Positions 44,960 through 56,740 are shown, numbered from the stretch's first letter. The stretch is 64,000 nt of DNA from Monodelphis domestica (GCF_027887165.1 NC_077227.1:349167207-349231206), one strand, 5' to 3'. Program-made: numbers and translations. Notes: generated by a model not told the origin, from the sequence alone.

Positions 44960-45275
44960 CAAAGGTTTGATAAATGCCTTCAATCAGGCACTTTACTGAG
45001 TGCTGGGGGTACAAGGAAAGACAAAAACAATCCCCATTCTCAAGGAGCTTACTAATGGGGGAGTCAACATACCAACAACTATATAGGAACAAGATAGATA
45101 GAAGATAAATTGAAGATAATCAAGAGAGGAAAATAATCAGCATTAAAGGGTATTGTGAAAGGCTTTCTGAAGAGGGTAGGATCTTTACCATAAGGCAGAG
45201 ATGAAGAGGGAGAACATCAGTCAGTGCTTAGAGTTGAGAGATAGAAATGGGAAGAAAAGAGAATGATGTTATCTT
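44960..45275 (-). mobile_element. L2 3' part
   Basis: AGGCACTTTACTGAGTGCTG, CATTCTCAAGGAGCTTACTA, GTGAAAGGCTTTCTGAAGAG. Confidence 0.7.
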
Positions 45276-45479
45276 TAGACTTTGAGTTTATATTAGATTA
45301 AAAAAAAAACTTGCTTGGTAGGTTGGTAGGTTGACTCCTAGATAATTGTTGGCGGGGTTTTTTTGTTTGTTGCATTCTAGTTATTTTGAATGAAAATTTT
45401 ATGTCATCTACTCATTTTTATTATACCTATAAATAAATACCATAAAGCAATAAACCCTAAACTGATTCTCCTTTGTAAA

Positions 45480-45990
45480 TCAGGATAATTTTGTTTACTC
45501 TTTCCTGATGTTTAAGCTTTCTGCTTCATTTTCTTGTCTTACATTTAAAATTTACAAAATTTACAATTACATCTCTAACATTTCTAGATTTTGCCAAACT
45601 ATAGTAGAAAGGGATTTAGAGTTATTTTCATTTATATCATCATTGTCATCATGTATATTATTCTCTGATACTACTTTCTTCACTCTGCATCATTTCATAC
45701 AAGCCTTCACCTGTCAATGCAAATTTCTTATATTCATTGCTTCTTATAGTAGAATAATGTTCCATTACATTCAAATACCACAAAAACTACTGTTGTATTA
45801 TTTTGGCAACATATAGGACCATTTTTTCTTGCTTTGACCTCTGTGGGGTATAGAGATAGTAGTCAAGAATACTGTGTTAAAAGATATGAAAAATGTATTC
45901 ACTTTTCCCACACTATTCCAATTTCCACAACTGTGACTGATTCATAGCTCCATATGGTTAATTGTGAATCATTCATTCCTACTCTTGAAG
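45480..45990 (-). mobile_element. Old L1, ORF2 C-terminal region
   Basis: Antisense blocks: CTTCACTCTGCATCATTTCA, GAATAATGTTCCATTACATT, CTCTGTGGGGTATAGAGATA. More diverged than the L1 at 39019-40441. Confidence 0.6.
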
Positions 45991-46769
45991 GTTTTTTTTG
46001 CTTAGCAAATCCATTCCTAATAGAAATAACAAATTAATAGTATAACGTTTGAGTAATCTTTTCCAGATATATTTAACAATGTTATGGAAGATGCCCCATG
46101 TAAGGACCAAACAAAAGAAGGATTGATGTTAAAGTTCTCCAGACATTCTTATTCATAGGTAACCTTGCCAACTGCCTGTATGAAGCCTCGGCCCACTACA
46201 ATAGCTCCTTAGTGAAAGTCATAATAGCATAAAAGAGATGGGTGTAACAAACATTCCACAGAATGGATGCAAATGAATATTTCTTAAACTATGATCTGTA
46301 GCTGTATAGGTACCCTACTGAAACAGCCCCTCAATGTATCTGTCTTGGACAGATGCTGCACCAAGCCAGTCATAGAATTGTGTAGTAGCAGGATAGAGTG
46401 CTGGATCACATTTGTAAAACTGTATAATGTCTTAAGTGATTCTGAACTACTCACTGCTACAAAAGCCCATCTCTTTTATTATTAATATTCCCCCTGGTGA
46501 TGCAGTATGACTATGGATCATAGAACATAGTGATTTTAACTTTGGAAGAGAAAAAAATTATCCCAAATTCAAAGGACAATGGAAAAAAACATGGCAGGTA
46601 TAAGAAGTCTATAGCATGTCAGCATTGTTTTACATGAGATATTATCAATAACTTGAATGCTCATAAAGAAAGGTAGACCAATCAGATAATAAGAATGAGA
46701 CACAACAAATAGACAGTCCCAGTACTATATGATATCCATGAGGATCTAAAAGACTAAGAAGGCCTTTGA
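45991..46769. other. Unassigned; may include retroviral internal sequence
   Basis: Directly upstream of the LTR. No open frame or motif is readable. Confidence 0.3.
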
Positions 46770-47691
46770 CTTGTTGTCCAATTATTCTTCTGCATATCAA
46801 TACCGTAAAAGGGAATTCTTTGTTCTCTCTGAGTTTACACTTGTGAAAGGGAATCCTTTATTCCCTTTGTCTATTTTGAGTTAACACTAACTTAAGTACC
46901 CCTACTTAGATTGTGAAGACAGGATGAACTCTCCTTTGTCTACTTTTGAATCAACAAAAGATTCAACACCCTACTTAGTACTAAGGGAGAAGCTAGCAAG
47001 ATATTTAGAGAATTCACAAGTCACTTACTTAGAGAGCTCCGCCCTTTTAACTCCTTCCAAACTTGTGAATCCTATGATGAGAGGTTACACCCTCAGAAAC
47101 TCAATCAGCCAGGGATCTGTGAATCCTTTTGATAAGTATTCACCCCTTCAGAAGGTGAGAACTGGTTGCCACAAACACTGCCTCCTGGGCAGTGCTAGAC
47201 AATTTGGAAACTGTGATTGGCTTCTGTGAAGAGGGGCAGGGATAAGAAATCACCATAAAAAGCCATGAATCCTTCCGCTTGAGTCAGTCTTGTGGAGATA
47301 GTCTCCTGACTGGAGAGAGTCTTTGAGGGAGCTTAGCTGAAGACTGTGGCTTGGAGCATGGGCTTGGAGCTTAGCTTCAACTTGGACTCTGACTCCAGGA
47401 CTACTTCATGGAATGAGTAAAAGGCTGACTCCTTTTCTAGTTTCTGGAGAGACTAGCTTCCATCTTGGAGGAGGCTGCATGATTACTCACTACTGGCCTT
47501 CTTGGTTGAGAGCTAATTAATCTCTGCCTGGATTAAGATAGGATAGATAACTTTTCTATTCCCTTCACATTTCTCTACTTTATTGTTTCCTCTCTATTTT
47601 GTAAATAAATTTCTGACTCAAAATATAATAAATATTGACAAGCACATAATTTCACAAAATTATTGTCCAACCATTAATTTTTACCTTAACA
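46770..47691 (+). mobile_element. Solo-LTR-like endogenous retroviral LTR
   Basis: Begins near TGTTGTCC (46772) and ends near TTAACA (47691), giving TGTT...AACA. In between are a TATA-like CCATAAAAAGCC at 47253-47264 and an AATAAA at 47604-47609, 340 bases downstream, which is the expected order of U3, R and U5. The left third carries three imperfect repeats. No target duplication or primer-binding site can be read, so the borders are uncertain. Confidence 0.55.
46815..46955 (+). repeat. Three imperfect direct repeats in the LTR U3
   Basis: Units contain TTCTTTGTTCTCTCTGAGTT, CCCTTTGTCTATTTTGAGTT and TCCTTTGTCTACTTTTGAAT, at about 46815, 46862 and 46930. They resemble the repeated enhancers of retroviral U3 regions. 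Confidence 0.55.
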
Positions 47692-47919
47692 ATACTTAAG
47701 ATGATTAAAGACTGTGTGTGATCTTGCCAATCCTGTCTGCTTCTCCCAATTGAATGTCCCTGCTTCCTTATCTGTATATGACCATGGCTATTTAAGATAT
47801 GCAAAGTTCAATAAAAACATAAGACAATTACATAAGATAATATCACAGACAGGTGTCGAAGATGAATATGACCCTGAAGAGCAATATGGAAGAACTCACC
47901 ATGAGCTTCAGTGGTCAGC
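47692..47919. other. No feature recognised
   Basis: Sequence just downstream of the LTR. No primer-binding-site match seen. Confidence 0.35.
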
Positions 47920-48130
47920 CAAGGAGAGCCTTGGGAGAGTCTTGAAGGGTTAGCAGGAATTTGAGAGTTCTGGGGTGGGAAAGCTAAGCTATTCCAGACA
48001 GAAAAAGCAATATAAGCAAAGATATGGAGTTGGGAATGAATCTGTCATGTTGGAGTGAGGAGTTAAGGATAGGGAAAACAATGTGGAGATCAATCTGGTA
48101 GGAGCAAAGGGTTTTCATGTGGGATCTTGG
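47920..48130 (-). repeat. L2 fragment
   Basis: GCTATTCCAGACAGAAAAAG and ATGGAGTTGGGAATG, antisense L2 3' UTR. Confidence 0.5.
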
Positions 48131-48744
48131 TAGGTAGATATTGTCAAAGAAAACAAACTGCATAATAGCTATAGTGTTGCACCTTATTGCACAACTGTAG
48201 TGAGGTGAATGCCTCATTCCCAACTATTTTCCCTTTTCCCATTGTAGCCATATAAGAAGTTGCAACGCTGAAGCAATCCTACACTGGATTTTTCCATTGA
48301 CAATTAACATCTGTCTAGATTCAGTAACCTGCCTCCTCTTTACAGCATTAGATATTAACTGTCCATTTAGGGTTAATGTCTTCTTTTAAAGTGAGATTAA
48401 ACAGTAACTGGAAACTTAGTAATCATTTGATTAGCATTATTGTCAAATATATACCTAAAACTCCTTAGAACTGGGTACTATTTATTAGGAGTGGATTTCT
48501 TTCCTAGTTTAGAACTTGTCTGGATCAATTTAATAAAATTTCCTAAGAAGATTTACTTGTATTTAGTTTCAAATATAATATGATTAAAAGTTATAGTCCC
48601 CATTACCATACAATATGTTTGTACCCCACCAGAGATTCATTGAATTACTTATTTTACATATTTGTCATTGTATCAGATAGTGTGGATGATTATAAGAGTT
48701 TAAATTTAGGTTTTATGTTAAATATGAGAGTTATAAAAGAATAT
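48131..48744. other. No feature recognised
   Basis: AT-rich intronic sequence. Confidence 0.4.
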
Positions 48745-49367
48745 TGTGGTCACCAATTTTAAAATATTATAGCTTAAGTCAAAATGACTTTTAGCAGCTT
48801 TTATTTACAAAGAGGAGGGAAGAGTGAGAGTGTAAATGTAGATAAAAAGGCAGTTTCCTAACAAGCCTACCAGCCTTTCTCTGGTGAAATCTGGCTCAGC
48901 CCCAACAAAGCTTCCCCAAGACTTTGTCTCCACATGGATTTCCCAGTAATCCTCAGCCAGAAGTCCTGTTGATCTCTTCAGCCAGGGTTCCACCAACACA
49001 GCTTCCTCTGAAACCAAGGTAGGAATTTTAGCCATTCACCCAGCAAGTCGACACAGGATCCAGGGAAAACGTCTCCTTTAAGCCAGGAAAGGAATCTCTG
49101 GAACCAATCTCTACAAACACTAGGAAAGAAAGAATGCTTGGCTATGCTGGTCTCTTATGCTTCTTTTTCCACTTCCTGTCACTCTCCCATCTTCACAAAA
49201 ACCAATGGCAGTCATTCAATTTGCTTAGTAGTGCCGAATGTGGGGGGTAGTGGCCTTTGGAGTTATGAGCTTACTCTAGTCTCATACTTAATGGTAAGTA
49301 GGAGTACTTTAAGTTCTTGATTTGATTGGCTAAAAATAGGCAAGGGGAGAGTTAATCCAATTTCACA
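48745..49367 (-). mobile_element. Endogenous retroviral LTR, probably a 3' LTR
   Basis: On its own strand it starts TGTG (49367) and ends CACA (48745), a perfect terminal inverted match. A poly(A) signal is present at 48800-48805 (TTTATT on plus) and a CCAAT motif at about 49201-49205. Immediately outside the right end lies GACAGGAGGGAT on the minus strand, a good polypurine tract, as expected before a 3' LTR. Confidence 0.6.
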
Positions 49368-50900
49368 ATCCCTCCTGTCATTCTTTGGGAGACTAGTCTC
49401 CCTAGTGAATCATTTAACATAACTAGCTTATACCTCTACAGATCTTCTACCTAAAGGTGCATACAATATTGCATTTTCTAAGAGGAAACTACAGTAGTTA
49501 GAGATAAGAGGGAAAAATTGATAAAAAGCCAATTAGGAGGCAATCCCCTTTGGCATAAGAGTTTACATTCAGAATAAATGTGTTCAATCCCCTTCAGTTC
49601 AATCAATTACACCCCAATGTTCATTGTGGATCTTCTGACCAAGTGGAAGTTTTTTTATGGCACTTTCTTCAAACAGTTTACTTTCTTGATTCAAGGAGTT
49701 AGCGAGCTTCTTTTCCTAAAATTTCTCTCAAAATTTTTTAAAATCTTGGATTTTACAAAAATTATACAATTCCCCCTGAGGATGGTGTTGACTAACACCT
49801 GGATCAACTCAGGATACAGGGTTGAGTTATGGGATATATGAGTCAAATGTCAAAAGAAAAATCAAAAACATAAAAAACCCCACAAAAAATAAAGTAGAAG
49901 AAAAAATTAAAATTTTGGGCAAAAAAATCAAAATTAAAATATAAAAATCTATGTATATAAAATTTCTGAGTAAGCAAGAATAAATGCATAATAGGTCATT
50001 TTGTTAGGGTCCAATTAAAGTGATTTCTGTTCCACAAGTCTGCAGGACAAATGCAGTGATATCGTACTTACCCATTGGCAGCCAGGACTATAGAAAGTTG
50101 TCATACTAATAGAGAGAAAAAAGGGACTAGATTTTGATGTAAAAGGGAAGTATGTTTTTATGATCTGATTTTACCTTCACTCTCAGGGATAGAAGTATCC
50201 CCATCAGAAAGGAAGCTTTTGAGAAAGAGACAGGCTTCAGGATGAGGTAGAAGACAGGAAGGATGATAAAAGTATCAGTTTTGCACATGATTTAATATCT
50301 GTCCAAGTAGTGATTGATAACCCAGAGATGAGTATAGAGCCTGAAGTATAGGTCAGGGCCCTAGAGGCACATATAAGCATTATTTGTGTAGAGGAGATAG
50401 TTGAAGCCAGGGCAGAATGAGTCATTATGGTTAGAGAAGACTTAGTGACCAAATACAAGTGCCTTGGAGATTTGCCACTGGTAGAAACCAAAGGAAGAGG
50501 AGAAAAGTCCTCAGAAGTCAGTGAATATTAACTAACTTGAGGTATGGTTGGGTATGGAGAATAGTTCTACGGGTTAGTTAAATGCTAACAAAGGTCAAAT
50601 GTGAACTAAAAAGCTAGATAATGGGAAAGTCATGGACATTTCCTCATTTTTTAGTTGGGGAAAATGACCATACAATTTTGTAAACCTTAATTAACAAAGG
50701 TACCAGAAATTAAAGATATATGCAATTTCCACTAGTACAGTAGATACTTTGTAAATTCCTGTTGAAGTGAATTTGGATTTAATTTGAATTAATGTCTAGG
50801 TCAGAAAACTAATATTTTCCTATGTAGACTGCCTGGTTATAGTTGTCCAGCCCACTGACCTAGGGTTAACTAGAAAGGACTGAATTACTTGAAAAATAGT
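49368..50900 (-). other. Possible retroviral internal region, fully degraded
   Basis: Lies upstream of the 3' LTR on the minus strand. Frames here (for example minus-strand 50237-50491) show no gag, pol or env motif that I can read, and no matching second LTR is found. May be unrelated DNA. Confidence 0.25.
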
Positions 50901-51294
50901 ACAGTGAATGCAGGAGTCAAAGGTCATAGATGCTAGCTTTACAGTTATGGAAAGGTCAAGTGAATCCTAGCCATACTGTGACCCCTGGCTGGGATTTCTT
51001 TCTCTTAGCTTCCTGCTTACAAGTGAGATTTTCTGTCCTAGTTGGCTTGAGACTGTGACTTCTTTTCCTCATGGCAGATGTGGCCCTGAGCAACTTAAGA
51101 GTGATTATTGGGTCAAAGAGCTTTTTTCAAGCTGATGAAATCTAGAAGAAAGAAACAAGATGAAAATTATCCGAATATAACTCATCTTCTAGAGCCTGCA
51201 TTTGAGGAATGTCTGATGAGACCATAGAAAATTCTGGATCACCTCCCTGAGTTTCATTCAACATTAAAGCATAATGAATGGAACACTGGATTCC
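50901..51294. other. No feature recognised
   Basis: Unassigned intronic sequence. Confidence 0.4.
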
Positions 51295-52290
51295 ATTTTA
51301 AAATTTTTACTGAGCCCTTATTATGAATTAGGAGCTGGGTTTAGTACCGTAGATACAAGACAGTACCAAGTAAGTCCACAGTCAGACATTTTAAAAGTAC
51401 TTATGTTAGGCACTGTGCCAAGTGTTGGGAAAACAAGAAAGACAAAAACAAATCCTTGCTCTTAAGGAGTTAAGTCTAATGCGGGAAGCAGCACACAAAT
51501 AATTTTGTACAAAGCTTTATTTAATTTCTTTATTTTAAAAATCCCTTCATTTTCTATTTTAGAATCAACACAAGTATCAGTTCCAAGCAGAAGAGGGATA
51601 AGGGCTAGGCAAAGGGGGTTAAATGAATTGCCTAGGGTCACACAATTAGGAAATGTCTGAGGTCAGATTTGAATCCAGGACCTCCAGTCTCTAGGCTTGG
51701 CTCTCAATCCACTGAGTCACGTACCTGCCTGAGGCACTAGCTTTAAAAATGAAGCCATTCTGGCCACAAGGAGATTATCTTCTACTAGGTGTTTATGACA
51801 TTTTCACAAGTAAGTAATTATAAAACAATTTCAAGAGGAAATGAGGATTAATACTTGGTGGCAACAGGAATAGCACTGGATAGCAGGTGGCTTTGGACTG
51901 AGTTGAGCTTTAAAGCAGCTAGGGATCCTTTGAGGCAAAGGTAAAGAAGGTGTGAATTTCAGACACAGGGGACCACTTCTGCAAAGGCAAAAATGTGTTA
52001 GATGGAATGTGGCTTAGCAGGCCAGTTATGACAAGAACAGAATGTGAAGGAAGGGGGAGTAGTATGAAATAAGACTGGAAAAGTGGGTTAGAGCCAGATT
52101 GTGGAGTTTAAATGCTAGGCAGAGATGTTATCCTATAGGCATTAGGGAATCACTGAAGAATTTGAGCAGGAAAATAGCATACTTCTGGATTTGGGGAATG
52201 TCAATTGGCAAATCTTTGAAAGATAAATCAGAGAGAGGGAAGAACCTGGAGACAGGGAGACTAGTTAAGAAACCAAAGATTTCCTAGGGA
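51295..52290 (-). mobile_element. L2 copy, split by a MAR1-like SINE
   Basis: 3' end near 51300; right part 51735-52290 has GGGGGAGTAGTATGAAATAA, GGGTTAGAGCCAGATTGTGG and AGACTAGTTAAGAAACC. Stops throughout. Confidence 0.75.
51525..51731 (-). mobile_element. MAR1-like SINE inserted in L2
   Basis: ATTTTCTATTTTAGAATCAA, AAGGGCTAGGCAAAGGGGGT, GGACCTCCAGTCTCTAGGCT. Confidence 0.85.
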
Positions 52291-52299
52291 AGGTATACT

Positions 52300-52725
52300 T
52301 TTAGTCCACAAACATTTCTTAAGTGCCTACTATGTGCTACGAACCATGCTGAGCATTGGGAATAAAAAGAAAGGTAAGAATATGGTCTTTGCCATCCGGG
52401 AGCTCACAACCTAAAGGCAGAGATAACATGTAAATAGCTTGTTTGTATGTATAAATAAAATGCTTACAGGACAAATTGGAGATACTCTCAGGGGAAAGGC
52501 ACTAAAATTAAAGGCGAGTAGGAAAGCCTTTTAGAAGAAGGCAGGATTTTAGTTGAGACTTAAAGGAAACCAGTAGAAGGAGGTGAGGAGAAAGAGCATT
52601 CCAGGCAAGGGGAGTACATATAGCTAGTGAAAATGCACCATGTCTTAATCACAAGGAGGCCAGTGTCTCTGGATTTTTCATCACATAGAGGGAAAGAGGA
52701 AAGATCCCAAATGTCAATATTCTTT
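52300..52725 (-). mobile_element. Second L2 copy in the same orientation
   Basis: ACATTTCTTAAGTGCCTACT, GGGAAAGGCACTAAAATTAA, GAGCATTCCAGGCAAGGGGA, GGAGGCCAGTGTCTCTGG. Abuts the previous copy. Confidence 0.8.
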
Positions 52726-53029
52726 AAGAATCCCCCCAGACCCCATGATTTCAGCCCCATGAACATTCTCTCCCCTGGTTTTGAGGAACAGATGGCGATT
52801 CTCAGAGCTTGCTTGTTTCTCTTGGCAATTCATAGCCTTACTTTAGGTCATGGCATGAATTTCTTCCCAAGTCTCCTGCTTTGACTAGATACCTTTCTAA
52901 CACTGCTGTTAGCCTAGTGAGAATATCCATAGAGGAAAGAACTTATAAAAAAGGGACAATGGAAAGATGGAGGCCTTAGGAAAAGTAGTCAACTTGTGAT
53001 TTTTAACCATGACTAGTTCTTCCCTTCTC

Positions 53030-53277
53030 CTCTAGGAAACCTTCCCTGACTATTGGAGTCCTCAGTGGACATTCTCTCTTTTTTCTGATTCTCAGATCTC
53101 TTAGAACTTTTACTGGATCACAAATTTAGAGTTGGAAGGGTCTTTAGAAATCATGTAACCCAACCTGGTCATTTGATAGCTCAGAAAACTGAGGCTCAGA
53201 ATTGGGACGGTCACTCAGCTAATAAGTATTCAAAGTGAGATTTGAACCCAGATTGCCAGTGTTCTATCTCACTATAC
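53030..53277. repeat. L2 scrap (plus), then THER-type SINE (minus)
   Basis: 53030-53115: GGAAACCTTCCCTGACTATT. 53115-53277: AGTTGGAAGGGTCTTTAGAA, GTGAGATTTGAACCCAGATT. Confidence 0.6.
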
Positions 53278-53501
53278 CAATGGTAGCAAATTCAAATGGA
53301 AATGGGGGTCATTAAGCCATACACAAAGATCTCTACAAGCTGCATATGGACTTAAAGAACCAGAAACTAACATCATCTATGTTCAATTGCATTTTTGTTT
53401 GTTTTGTTCAACATTTCCCAATTACATTTTATTATGATTCATCCTCAATTGGAAGTATTGTGGGTCAAAAAGTGGCTTATGAGTTTTATTTGACATATCT
53501 G
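53278..53501. mobile_element. Second hAT family, non-autonomous, 224 bp
   Basis: Starts CAATGGTAGCAAATTC and ends TTTGACATATCTG. Flanks CACTATAC (53270-53277) and CTTTATAC (53502-53509) match at 6 of 8. The interior is a different sequence from the three elements above. It is inserted at the head end of the THER SINE. Confidence 0.65.
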
Positions 53502-53617
53502 CTTTATACCTTGCATTCTCTCAACTATACCACTCTTTTATCCCTTAGCATATATTACCTTGAATTCCAAACTGCCTTATTTTAAAACAGATAATTTTAT
53601 TATAAACTCAATAGTCC

Positions 53618-53794
53618 CTTTTTTTTTCTTTTTAGAACCCTTATTCTGTCTTAATAAGATAGAAGGCTAAAGGCTAGGCAATGGGGGTTAAGTGACTTGC
53701 CCAGGGTCATATAGCTAGGAAGGATCTGAAGCCAGATTTGAATCCAGGACCTCCTTTCTCCACCCCTGGAGCCTGGAGCCACCTAACTGCCCCA
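53618..53794 (-). mobile_element. MAR1-like SINE with 13-bp target duplication
   Basis: AAACTCAATAGTC at 53604-53616 and again at 53796-53808. Interior: ACCCTTATTCTGTCTTAATA, GGGGGTTAAGTGACTTGCCC, ending CCACCTAACTGCCCC. It lacks the usual TTGGTTCCAAGGCAG segment. Confidence 0.9.
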
Positions 53795-53824
53795 CAAACT
53801 CAATAGTCTTAACAAAAGCAAAAT

Positions 53825-54115
53825 AAATCCATCAGTCATTAAAATTTTTTAGTCACCTACTATAGGCAAGATTCTGCGCTAAGCACTGGAGCAACAGACA
53901 AAAGACAGTCAGTCCTTTTTCTTGAAGAGTTTACAATCCCATGGGAAGACAGCATGCAAAAAACCTAAACAACTCACCTATAAGTTATATACAGGCTGAA
54001 ATGGAAATAATTAACAGAAGCTTTAGAAATTTAGAAAGGGGTTCCCTAAAGGCTTTCTATACAAGTTGGATTTTAGTTGGGATTGGAAGAAGCCAGAGGA
54101 AGATTAAAAACAATA
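53825..54115 (-). mobile_element. L2 3' part
   Basis: TTTAGTCACCTACTATAGGC, GAAGAGTTTACAATCCCATG, GGATTTTAGTTGGGATTGGA. Confidence 0.75.
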
Positions 54116-54121
54116 TACTTT

Positions 54122-54314
54122 GGGCAGCTGGATGCCTCAGAGGATAGAGAGTCAGTCCTGGAGTTGGGAGGTCCTGGGTTCAAATTTAGCCTCAGACACT
54201 TCCTAGCTGTGTGACCCTGGACAATTTACTTAACCCCAGTTGCCTACCCCTTACTGCTCTTCTCCCTTAGAACTGATAGCTTCTAAGGCTTAAAGGTAAG
54301 GGTTAAAAAAAATT
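54122..54314 (+). mobile_element. MAR1-like SINE, plus
   Basis: GGGCAGCTGGATGCCTCAGA, AACCCCAGTTGCCTACCCCT, ending GGTAAGGGTTAAAAAAAAT. Confidence 0.85.
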
Positions 54315-54344
54315 AATATAATTCAATCTTTAAAAAAATATAAG

Positions 54345-54490
54345 AATTTAACTAAACAGTCATTTATTGAAAGATCAGTAAATCTCCAGTGATTAATTAA
54401 ATCCCCATGGCTAAGCATATTAGTATATGTTGGGCAATGGAGATACAAAAATTAAAGAATGGAGCTTACATTCTACTGAGATAACAATTT
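54345..54490 (-). repeat. L2 3' end
   Basis: CAGTCATTTATTGAAAGATC and GGGCAATGGAGATACAAAAA. Confidence 0.5.
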
Positions 54491-54895
54491 GTGTTCTGTT
54501 TTCTCTTCTGATGCCTTGTTTCTTATGAGGTGACTAATGTCCTAATTCTACCTTTTTCTCTGCATCACCTTATGCATCTTTGTGTATTTTTGTAGTCTTC
54601 ATATTTGTCAATTTTAATGGCATAGTAGTTGGCAAGGTAGATATCATTACAATGATATATCATAATTGGTTTATCAAGTCTCCAAACATTGGCCATATAT
54701 GATTCTTTGAGTTTTACTTCATTTCAGATAAAGTAATTATGAAAAATTTTATTCAACTTAGTTTTTCCACCCCCATATATATATTGGACCCAGGGGTATG
54801 ATTCCTTTTGTAACTCTTTTTTTGATATAATCAGATTGCTCTTCATCTTTATGTGCAGAGGTCATATGTCTCTCATGTCATATGTCTCTCAATTA
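54491..54895 (-). mobile_element. L1 ORF2 3' end, old
   Basis: Antisense L1 blocks: TTTCTCTGCATCACCTTATG, TAGTAGTTGGCAAGGTAGAT, GGACCCAGGGGTATGATTCC. Confidence 0.55.
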
Positions 54896-55324
54896 GATTC
54901 ATTTATTCAGCAAACATTTACTGAATGCCTACCAAAAATCTGTGGCTGGATTTGTTAATTGGGCATCATGGAAACAAATGCAAATTTTTTGGAAATATTA
55001 TACAAATACACAGGACAGGTAGATCATACACCTGGAGAGAGTCCTCATGGAAGTGGGGTGAGGAAAATTAGCATCCCTTTTGTTTGGAGGAAAGTCAGTC
55101 CTTTGGGTTCCAAATTGGGAGAAGGGGAAGAATATTGGATTTTTGCTCTGGTGTGTATACTTCTGGGGAGTCACAGCATAATTTTTGGAATTTGCCCTCT
55201 AGTGGAAAAAAGAAAGATCTTGTTTCTTTTGTGAAAACAGGAAGGAGATCTTTATGCTGACAGAAAATTTTTCTCACTTCTCAGCATTCTGACCTGCTGT
55301 TTAAAAACAATAATTGCTTTGAGG
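54896..55324. other. L2 scrap at 54896-54965, then unassigned
   Basis: TTATTCAGCAAACATTTACT begins an L2 3' end; 54966-55324 shows nothing I can name. Confidence 0.4.
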
Positions 55325-55640
55325 TGGATATAGCAAGCATTTATTAAGCACCCATGTGTAACTGGCACTGTGCTAGGCACTGGGATACAAAGACAAAAAT
55401 GGGAACAGTCCCTCTCCTAAAGGAGCTTACATTCTAAAAAAGCAATAGCAGCAACTCATTAAACTAGCACTTTATCTTTCAGCAAGCACTTTGCCGGAAA
55501 TAACCTTTTGATTTAAAAGGGCATTGCCATTTCATAGAGGGGCAAATTGGGGATTAGAGTGCTAACTTGTCTTAGTTAAGTGTAGGAGCTGGGATGAAAA
55601 CCAAGATCATTTTCACTCTAAAACTAGGATTGTGATTTAA
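55325..55640 (-). repeat. L2 3' end followed by MIR-type SINE
   Basis: 55325-55440: CAAGCATTTATTAAGCACCC, GTGCTAGGCACTGGGATACA. 55445-55640: GGGCATTGCCATTTCATAGA and a degraded head. Confidence 0.65.
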
Positions 55641-55979
55641 GTAAGATGACTATTACAGCAAAACCTTGTTCATTTGCAATGCAGGGACCTAGAGGGAAAT
55701 GGACATTTAATTATCAGAGTTCAAATTGATCAGTTAAATTAAAAAAAACAACAGGGTATCTTATTATTTTGGGATGAATAAATTGCTTCAGATTACATAG
55801 GACCAACACCTGCTTAATTAAATTTCAGTTTATGGCTAGTTCTTGATTATCTGCATCAACAACAAGGCTCATATCCCCTAAAATATGCTGTGAGACAACT
55901 TTCACCCATTCAGCTAAGTCTCCCAACATTTGCCAGAATTCTTTAAGAGCAGAGTCAGAACAAGGCATTTGTTTGACTT

Positions 55980-56178
55980 AGGTAAGTTCAAATCTAGCCT
56001 TAGACACTTAGTAGCTACGTGACCCTGGACAAATCACTTAGACCTATTTGCCTCAGTTTCTACATCTGTAAAATGAACTGGAGAGGAAAATGGCAAACCA
56101 CTCCAGTGTCTTTGCCAAGAAAAGCCCAAATGGGGTCATGAAGAGTTGGTCTCAATTGAAAATGACTGAACAACAAAA
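55980..56178 (+). mobile_element. RTE-tailed SINE, head truncated
   Basis: GTTCAAATCTAGCCTTAGAC, AAACCACTCCAGTGTCTTTG, GGGGTCATGAAGAGTTGGTC, AATGACTGAACAACA. Confidence 0.85.
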
Positions 56179-56494
56179 AAGGTTTGAAGATTGTCCATTT
56201 CTTCTTCCCACCCCCACTACCTTCCCATAAAAGTATGAATACTCTTTTAACTTATAAAACTAGTTTAGAGAAGTGCCAGAGGATTCCTTTGATAATTTTT
56301 ATTGATTATCTTTAGTTTTTATATACCTTTATATATTTACCTTTATGTAATTTCCCCCAAATCATTCGATACTTCCTTCCTCTCCCCAATAATGAGCCAA
56401 ATTAAAAGAACAAGACTTAAAAAAATCTCTAAATGACATGTAAAACAACATTTAGCTCTATAATTCATACTTCAGAAGTTCTTTGTCCCAGAAA
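56179..56494. other. No feature recognised
   Basis: AT-rich intronic sequence. Confidence 0.4.
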
Positions 56495-56740
56495 GTAGGG
56501 CCCTTCCCAGTCCCTCTCTTTAAGGAGGGCCTCCAGGCCAGCCATGTTTCTTTCATTCTTCTCCAGGCTACATTCTAGACTTTCTCTATACATCTGTTCC
56601 CCAACCCTCCTTATGTTGTTTTTTTCCCTTTAGAATGTAAGCTCCTTGAAGGCAAGGACTGCCTTTTTACTTGCATTTATATTCCTAGAGCTTAGTATAG
56701 TGTCTGGCAGATATGCTAAATAAATGCTTGTTGACTGATT
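56495..56740 (+). mobile_element. L2 3' end
   Basis: AGAATGTAAGCTCCTTGAAG, AGCTTAGTATAGTGTCTGGC, AAATAAATGCTTGTTGACTG. Confidence 0.8.

Noticed and set aside
47380..47405. GACTCTGACTCCAGGACTAC as a possible miR-378a 5p arm
   Set aside because: It lies in the LTR, and no complementary 3p arm is nearby.
50237..50491. Minus-strand serine/threonine/isoleucine-rich frame near the LTR
   Set aside because: Considered as a retroviral remnant, but no motif could be matched.
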